Positions 5,832 to 10,077 of a stretch of 10,077 nucleotides of DNA are shown here, piece by piece. The stretch's first letter is position 1. Each line of letters opens with the position of its first letter. This stretch comes from Candidatus Colimorpha enterica (lineage in GTDB: Bacteria; Bacillota; Clostridia; Oscillospirales; CAG-272). Below the pieces are notes generated by a model that ran no database searches, had not been told where the DNA came from, and saw only the letters and a program-made list of their open reading frames with translations. The translations under genes and the position numbers were made by a program. Location: assembly GCA_018065475.1 (NCBI GenBank), contig JAGHTD010000253.1, positions 1 through 10,077 of the forward strand, given 5' to 3'.

Positions 5832-8237
5832 ATGAATCTCGAAAAACTCAGACAGCAAACAGAAACAGTATGTATGCAGAACTTCGGCTGCACTCTCTCC
5901 GACGCCTCCGAGATGGAAGCGTACCGCGCGGTGTGTATCGCGGTAAGGGAGATCCTCGTGAAGAAAAATCACGATTTCAGAAAACAGCGTTCCGCAGACA
6001 GCAAAAGAGTGTACTATATGTCCATGGAGTTCCTCGTCGGAACCTCCCTCCGCAACAACCTCTTCAACCTCGGTATCGAGGATGATATGAGGAAGATCGT
6101 GAAGGACGCCGGAAAGGATCTCGACCGTCTTTACGACACCGAGCCGGATGCCGGTCTCGGTAACGGCGGCCTCGGCCGTCTCGCCTCCTGCTATATGGAC
6201 GCCGCCTCGAGCAGCGACTATATGTGCACCGGATTCTCGATCAAATACGAGTTCGGTATCTTCCGTCAGAAGATCGTTGACGGATGGCAGATGGAGTTCC
6301 CCGACGACTGGCTCAACAACGGCGGAGTGTGGCTCGTCCCGAGACACGACGACGCCGTACCCGTCAGATTCGGCGGTGAGGCGATAGGAAGGATCGACGA
6401 AAACGGCAAATACCGCGTCGATCAGGTCGGCTACAACACCGTTATGGCGATCCCGTACGATATGTATATCTCCGGCTACGACAGCAAGGCGGTAAACAAG
6501 CTCACTCTCTGGGAGGCAAAATCCCCCAACTGCTTCGATATGTCGGCTTTTTCGAGAGGCGAATACGCCAAGGCGCTTGAACAGGAAACGATGGCGGAGG
6601 TCATCTCCAAGGTGCTCTACCCTGCCGACAACCACATCGAAGGCAAGCGTCTGCGCCTCCGTCAGCAGTATCTCCTCGTTTCGGCTTCGATGCAGAGCAT
6701 CATCAAGGACCACCTGAGAAAGAACCCGTCGCTCGACAGTCTTCCCGACAAGGTGGCGATACACATAAACGACACTCACCCCGCTCTCTGCGAACCCGAG
6801 CTTATGCGTATTCTCGTTGACGAATACGACTACGAGTGGGACAAGGCGGGGGACATCACCTGCCGTACCCTCTCCTACACCAACCACACCGTTATGTCCG
6901 AGGCGCTCGAAAGGTGGAGCGAATCGCTCTATTCGGAGCAGATGCCGAGAATATATCAGATCACGAGCGAGATAAACCGCCGTCTTCTCAACGATCTCCG
7001 CGCCTTCTACGGCGACGACCGCCCGAAGCTCGACTATATGGCAGTCATCGCAAACGGAGAGGTGAGAATGGCAAATCTCTGCCTCGCCTGCTGTCATAAG
7101 GTCAACGGCGTTTCAAAGCTCCACTCGCAGATACTGACGGACAGCATCTTCCGCGACTATTACGTTATGAACAACGACCGTTTCACCAACGTGACCAACG
7201 GTATCGCGTACAGACGCTGGCTCTGCCAGTCAAACCCCCTGCTCACCTCCGCCCTCACCGAGCTTATCGGCGACGGCTTCAAGAAGGACAGCACCGAGCT
7301 TGAAAAACTGCTGAATTACAGGGACGACAACGCCGTTCTCGACCGTCTTTACGAGATAAAGCACGCCAACAAGGTGCGCCTCGCCTACTACATCGAGAAG
7401 GCGAACGGTATCATCGTCGATCCCGATTCGATCTTCGATATTCAGATCAAGCGTCTGCACGAATACAAGCGTCAGCTTCTCAACGCCCTGCAGATACTCC
7501 GTATGTATATTTCGATCAAGAACGATCCGAACGCGTATTTCCGTCCGAGGACCTTCGTCTTCGCCGCGAAGGCGTCGGCGGGCTACGTTATGGCGAAGCA
7601 GATAATCCGTCTGATCTGCGCCATAGCCAACCTCGTCAATTCCGATCCCGCAGCGAGGGACAAGCTGAAGGTCGTCTTCCTTGAAGACTACAAGGTCTCG
7701 CTTGCCGAGATCATCATCCCCGCCGCCGATATTTCGGAGCAGATCTCGATCGCCGGAAAGGAAGCGAGCGGAACCGGTAACATGAAGCTGATGATCAACG
7801 GTGCGGTCACTCTCGGCACCCTCGACGGCGCAAACGTCGAAATACACGAGCAGGTCGGAGACGAAAATATGTTCCTCTTCGGAATGACTGCCGACGAGGT
7901 TGAGGAGCTGTGGCGCAAGGGCTACAACCCGATGGAATACATCAACCGCGTTCCCGAGCTGAAGGCGGTCATAGATATGCTGATGAACGGCATAAACGGC
8001 AACCGCTTCGACGATATAGTTTATTCGCTCCTCCGCGGGAACTATTCACCTGCCGACGCCTATATGTCTATGGCTGACTTCACCGACTACGTAAGGGCGC
8101 AGAACGATATTTCGGCGGCATACGGCGACAGACGCGGATTCACGAAGAAATCCCTCGTCAACATCGCCAAGGCGGGAATATTCTCCGCCGACCGCGCCGT
8201 AAAGGAGTACGCCGACAGCATCTGGCACCTTAAATAA
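5832..8237 (+). CDS. glgP: Glycogen/starch/alpha-glucan phosphorylase (GT35)
   Basis: PLP-dependent phosphorylase that releases glucose-1-phosphate from non-reducing alpha-1,4-glucan ends and stalls near branch points. The product has 801 residues, typical of bacterial enzymes. Visible motifs in order: YMSMEFL (62-68), the conserved EPDAGLGNGGLGRLASCYMD (104-123), YEFGIFRQKIVDGWQMEFPDDWL (139-161), INDTHP (312-317), KRLHEYKRQ (540-548) and the PLP-site EASGTGNMKLMINGA, whose lysine is K652. No signal peptide, so cytoplasmic. The ATG at 5832 follows AAAGGA (5816-5821) at 10 nt; the gap to glgA is 76 nt and holds a hairpin. Sequence alone cannot separate preference for glycogen from preference for maltodextrin (MalP-type), but the operon context favours glycogen. 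Codon use matches its neighbours. Confidence 0.96.
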   Translation: MNLEKLRQQTETVCMQNFGCTLSDASEMEAYRAVCIAVREILVKKNHDFRKQRSADSKRVYYMSMEFLVGTSLRNNLFNLGIEDDMRKIVKDAGKDLDRLYDTEPDAGLGNGGLGRLASCYMDAASSSDYMCTGFSIKYEFGIFRQKIVDGWQMEFPDDWLNNGGVWLVPRHDDAVPVRFGGEAIGRIDENGKYRVDQVGYNTVMAIPYDMYISGYDSKAVNKLTLWEAKSPNCFDMSAFSRGEYAKALEQETMAEVISKVLYPADNHIEGKRLRLRQQYLLVSASMQSIIKDHLRKNPSLDSLPDKVAIHINDTHPALCEPELMRILVDEYDYEWDKAGDITCRTLSYTNHTVMSEALERWSESLYSEQMPRIYQITSEINRRLLNDLRAFYGDDRPKLDYMAVIANGEVRMANLCLACCHKVNGVSKLHSQILTDSIFRDYYVMNNDRFTNVTNGIAYRRWLCQSNPLLTSALTELIGDGFKKDSTELEKLLNYRDDNAVLDRLYEIKHANKVRLAYYIEKANGIIVDPDSIFDIQIKRLHEYKRQLLNALQILRMYISIKNDPNAYFRPRTFVFAAKASAGYVMAKQIIRLICAIANLVNSDPAARDKLKVVFLEDYKVSLAEIIIPAADISEQISIAGKEASGTGNMKLMINGAVTLGTLDGANVEIHEQVGDENMFLFGMTADEVEELWRKGYNPMEYINRVPELKAVIDMLMNGINGNRFDDIVYSLLRGNYSPADAYMSMADFTDYVRAQNDISAAYGDRRGFTKKSLVNIAKAGIFSADRAVKEYADSIWHLK

Positions 8238-8246
8238 TAAGGAAAA

Positions 8247-9962
8247 ATGAGCAACAGAATACTGTACGACAGCTTCGACAGGAGATTCAAGACCCCTTTC
8301 GGATGCGTCAGAGAAAACGAAAAGTGCAGGATAGGGATCGAATACCCCTTCTCCTGCGCAGTAAAGAAAATATTGCTCGTAATCGAGAGAGAGGACGGCT
8401 TTTCAATGGCCGTCCCTCTTCATAATGCCGAAAGCGCGCCGGACGGGGACTACCTTCGGGCGGAATGTGAGTTCTCGCTCTACGAAAGAGGACTTTATTT
8501 CTACTTTTTCAGGTTCGTGACCGACGAAAGCACATTCTCGCTTTTCCGTCAGAACGGGCACGACACCAACATGGAGGACGGCGAAAAATGGCAGCTCTCC
8601 TGTATTCCCGCCGATTTCAGAACGCCCGACTGCTTCAAGGGCAGGACGATGTATCAGATCTTCCCCGACCGCTTCGCAAAATGCGGGGACGCCGACCTCG
8701 GCGGCAAACTGACTCCTTTTTCAATCCACGAAAACGTCGATGAACCGCCCGTCGAAGGCCCCGACGCGGACGGGCTGTGGAACAACGACTTTTTCGGCGG
8801 AAACTTCCGAGGGATCGAATCACGGCTTGACTATCTCGCCTCTCTCGGCGTCGGGATGATCTATCTCAACCCGATTTTCAAGGCGTATTCCAATCACAGA
8901 TACGACACCGCCGACTACATGAAACCGGACGAAATGCTCGGCACCGAGGAGGACTTCTCACGGCTCTGCGAAAAGGCAAAGTCGCTCGGTATAAAGATCA
9001 TCCTCGACGGCGTTTTCTCCCACGTAGGTGAGAACAGCATTTACTTTGACCGCTACGGGGTGTTCGGCGGCGGAGCGTATTCCGATCCCGATTCCCCCTA
9101 CTGCAAATGGTTCAATTTTGAAAGCTATCCCGATAAGTACGAGGCGTGGTGGGACGTGAAGTCCCTTCCCTGCGTCAAGGAGCTCGAAAAGTCGTTTTCC
9201 GACTTCATCGTGAACGGCGAAGGCAGCGTGATTTCCCATTGGATGCGCCTCGGCGCTTCCGGCTTCCGCCTCGACGTCGCCGACGAGCTTCCCGACGAGT
9301 TCATCGCCATGATAAGGAAGCGCATCAAGGAGATCGACCCCGACGGGCTTCTGATCGGCGAGGTGTGGGAAGACGCCTCCAACAAATACAGCTACGGCAA
9401 ACAGAGAAGATACTTCTCCGACGGTGAGCTTGACGGTGTGATGAACTATCCGTTCAGAAACTCAATAGTCGGCTTTGTCTGCGGGGAGATCTCTCCCGCG
9501 CAGTTCGTCTCAGAGATAAACGGGATATACGAGAACTACCCGAAGGACGCTCTCGACTGCTGTATGACCTTCCTTTCCACCCACGACACGCCGAGGATAC
9601 TCACCGTGCTTGAAGATAAGCTCGGTGAAGGCGCGCCTGACCGTGCGCCTGACACTCTTTTGACCGCATACGCACTTCAATTTTTCCTCCCGGGCATACC
9701 CTGCGTCTATTACGGCGACGAGGTCGGGATGAGAGGCGGAAAAGATCCCTTCAACCGTGCGTTTTTCAGAGAAGACGGCGAATACGCCGGGAAGATCAGG
9801 ACGCACGTCTCCCGCCTGTCCTCGCTGAGAAACTCGACGGAGGTACTGCGGACCGGCGGGCTTGACGTTTCATCCGACGGAGACGTCCTCACCGTCACCC
9901 GTTTTCTCGGAGACAGCAAAATATCTCTCGTCTGCCGTGACGGCGGATTTGAGATCGTATAA
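8247..9962 (+). CDS. GH13 alpha-glucanase, neopullulanase/amylopullulanase-like, cytoplasmic
   Basis: Probable hydrolase of alpha-1,4 and perhaps alpha-1,6 bonds in glycogen limit dextrin or malto-oligosaccharides. The 571-residue protein starts with a roughly 120-residue Ig-like beta domain of the kind seen in neopullulanases and cyclomaltodextrinases, then a GH13 barrel from MYQIFPDRF (135-143). Catalytic regions are complete: DGVFSH (254-259), GFRLDVADE with nucleophile D343, GEVWED with acid/base E372, and STHDTPR with D447; YYGDE (488-492) is also typical. The C-terminal beta domain is short. There is no signal peptide, so it probably acts on internal glucan. Only 9 nt separate it from glgP; AAGGA (8239-8243) lies just 3 nt from the ATG, a tight spacing. 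The start is kept because the first residues resemble the family's usual N terminus. Exact specificity cannot be read from sequence, so no gene symbol is given. Confidence 0.9.
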   Translation: MSNRILYDSFDRRFKTPFGCVRENEKCRIGIEYPFSCAVKKILLVIEREDGFSMAVPLHNAESAPDGDYLRAECEFSLYERGLYFYFFRFVTDESTFSLFRQNGHDTNMEDGEKWQLSCIPADFRTPDCFKGRTMYQIFPDRFAKCGDADLGGKLTPFSIHENVDEPPVEGPDADGLWNNDFFGGNFRGIESRLDYLASLGVGMIYLNPIFKAYSNHRYDTADYMKPDEMLGTEEDFSRLCEKAKSLGIKIILDGVFSHVGENSIYFDRYGVFGGGAYSDPDSPYCKWFNFESYPDKYEAWWDVKSLPCVKELEKSFSDFIVNGEGSVISHWMRLGASGFRLDVADELPDEFIAMIRKRIKEIDPDGLLIGEVWEDASNKYSYGKQRRYFSDGELDGVMNYPFRNSIVGFVCGEISPAQFVSEINGIYENYPKDALDCCMTFLSTHDTPRILTVLEDKLGEGAPDRAPDTLLTAYALQFFLPGIPCVYYGDEVGMRGGKDPFNRAFFREDGEYAGKIRTHVSRLSSLRNSTEVLRTGGLDVSSDGDVLTVTRFLGDSKISLVCRDGGFEIV

Positions 9963-9978
9963 AGAAAAAAGCCCCGCA

Positions 9979-10006
9979 CGCCGAGTGTTCTTAAGGACAC
10001 TCGGCG
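9979..10006. repeat. Long hairpin after the last operon gene
   Basis: A 12-bp stem (9979-9990 with 9995-10006, one G-T wobble at 9989/9996) closes a TTAA loop. It lies 17 nt after the GH13 stop and is preceded by an A-rich run and GCCCCG. No T-tract follows on the plus strand, so it is not a standard intrinsic terminator for the operon by itself. It may protect the 3' end of the mRNA, or be the first member of the hairpin array that follows. On the minus strand the stem is followed, 8 nt later, by a run of six T. Confidence 0.75.
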
Positions 10007-10077
10007 AACGATGTGTTCCACTGCGTGGAACGTGATGTGCCTGTCGGCGTGATGTTCGGCTTTGCCGAGTGATGTGC
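10007..10077. repeat. Array of small hairpins joined by a constant GTGATGT linker (incomplete at window end)
   Basis: After the long hairpin the pattern is linker, hairpin, linker, hairpin. Linkers: CGATGT (10009-10014, variant), GTGATGT (10032-10038), GTGATGT (10049-10055), GTGATGT (10069-10075). The segments between them are inverted repeats filling the interval exactly: GTTCCAC-TGC-GTGGAAC (10015-10031, 7 bp), GCC-TGTC-GGC (10039-10048, 3 bp, weak) and TCGGC-TTT-GCCGA (10056-10068, 5 bp). Stem sequences differ while linkers stay constant. There is no convincing ORF. The array runs off the window, so its full length is unknown. It could be a structured non-coding RNA, a dispersed palindromic repeat family, or a mobile element; the function is not known to me. 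Confidence 0.7.

Noticed and set aside
9979..10006. Intrinsic terminator of the operon on the plus strand
   Set aside because: The stem is strong, but the next bases are AACGATGT with no T-run. The real terminator may lie beyond the window.
10007..10077. CRISPR array
   Set aside because: The constant part is only 7 nt and the variable parts are 10-17 nt self-complementary hairpins. CRISPR repeats are much longer and spacers are not palindromic.

Overview
The window holds one co-directional glycogen (alpha-1,4/1,6-glucan) operon on the plus strand. It starts just after a near-perfect housekeeping promoter and runs to about 9.96 kb. The order is glgB (branching enzyme), glgC (ADP-glucose pyrophosphorylase), glgD (its non-catalytic-looking paralogue), glgA (glycogen synthase), glgP (glycogen phosphorylase) and a cytoplasmic GH13 alpha-glucanase of the neopullulanase/amylopullulanase type. 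The separate glgC and glgD genes, the AGGAGG-type ribosome sites, the TTGACA/TATAAT promoter and the fairly GC-rich coding sequence fit an anaerobic Firmicute of class Clostridia, probably an Oscillospiraceae/Ruminococcaceae-like gut organism. That placement is an inference from gene content and sequence style, not a proven assignment.

Layout. 1-75: promoter and short leader. 76-1947: glgB. 1948-2013: gap with a possible 17-codon ORF that ends on the glgC start. 2014-3198: glgC. 3216-4331: glgD. 4328-5755: glgA, overlapping glgD by 4 nt (ATGA). 5756-5831: gap with a terminator-like inverted repeat lacking a T-tract on the plus strand. 5832-8237: glgP. 8247-9962: GH13 enzyme. 9963-10077: non-coding array of small hairpins joined by a constant GTGATGT linker, cut off by the window end.

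How the genes work together. GlgC, with GlgD as probable partner, makes ADP-glucose from glucose-1-phosphate and ATP. GlgA polymerises it and GlgB adds alpha-1,6 branches. GlgP returns outer chains to glucose-1-phosphate. The GH13 enzyme probably hydrolyses the limit dextrin or malto-oligosaccharides that GlgP leaves. Synthesis and breakdown therefore appear to share one transcript, so flux is probably set mainly after transcription. No glgX-type debranching enzyme or malQ is present in this window.

The genes themselves are ordinary and intact. The most unusual element is the hairpin array after the last gene: stem sequences differ from hairpin to hairpin but each stays self-complementary, while the linker is constant. 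That points to selection on structure, or to a structured mobile or non-coding RNA element.
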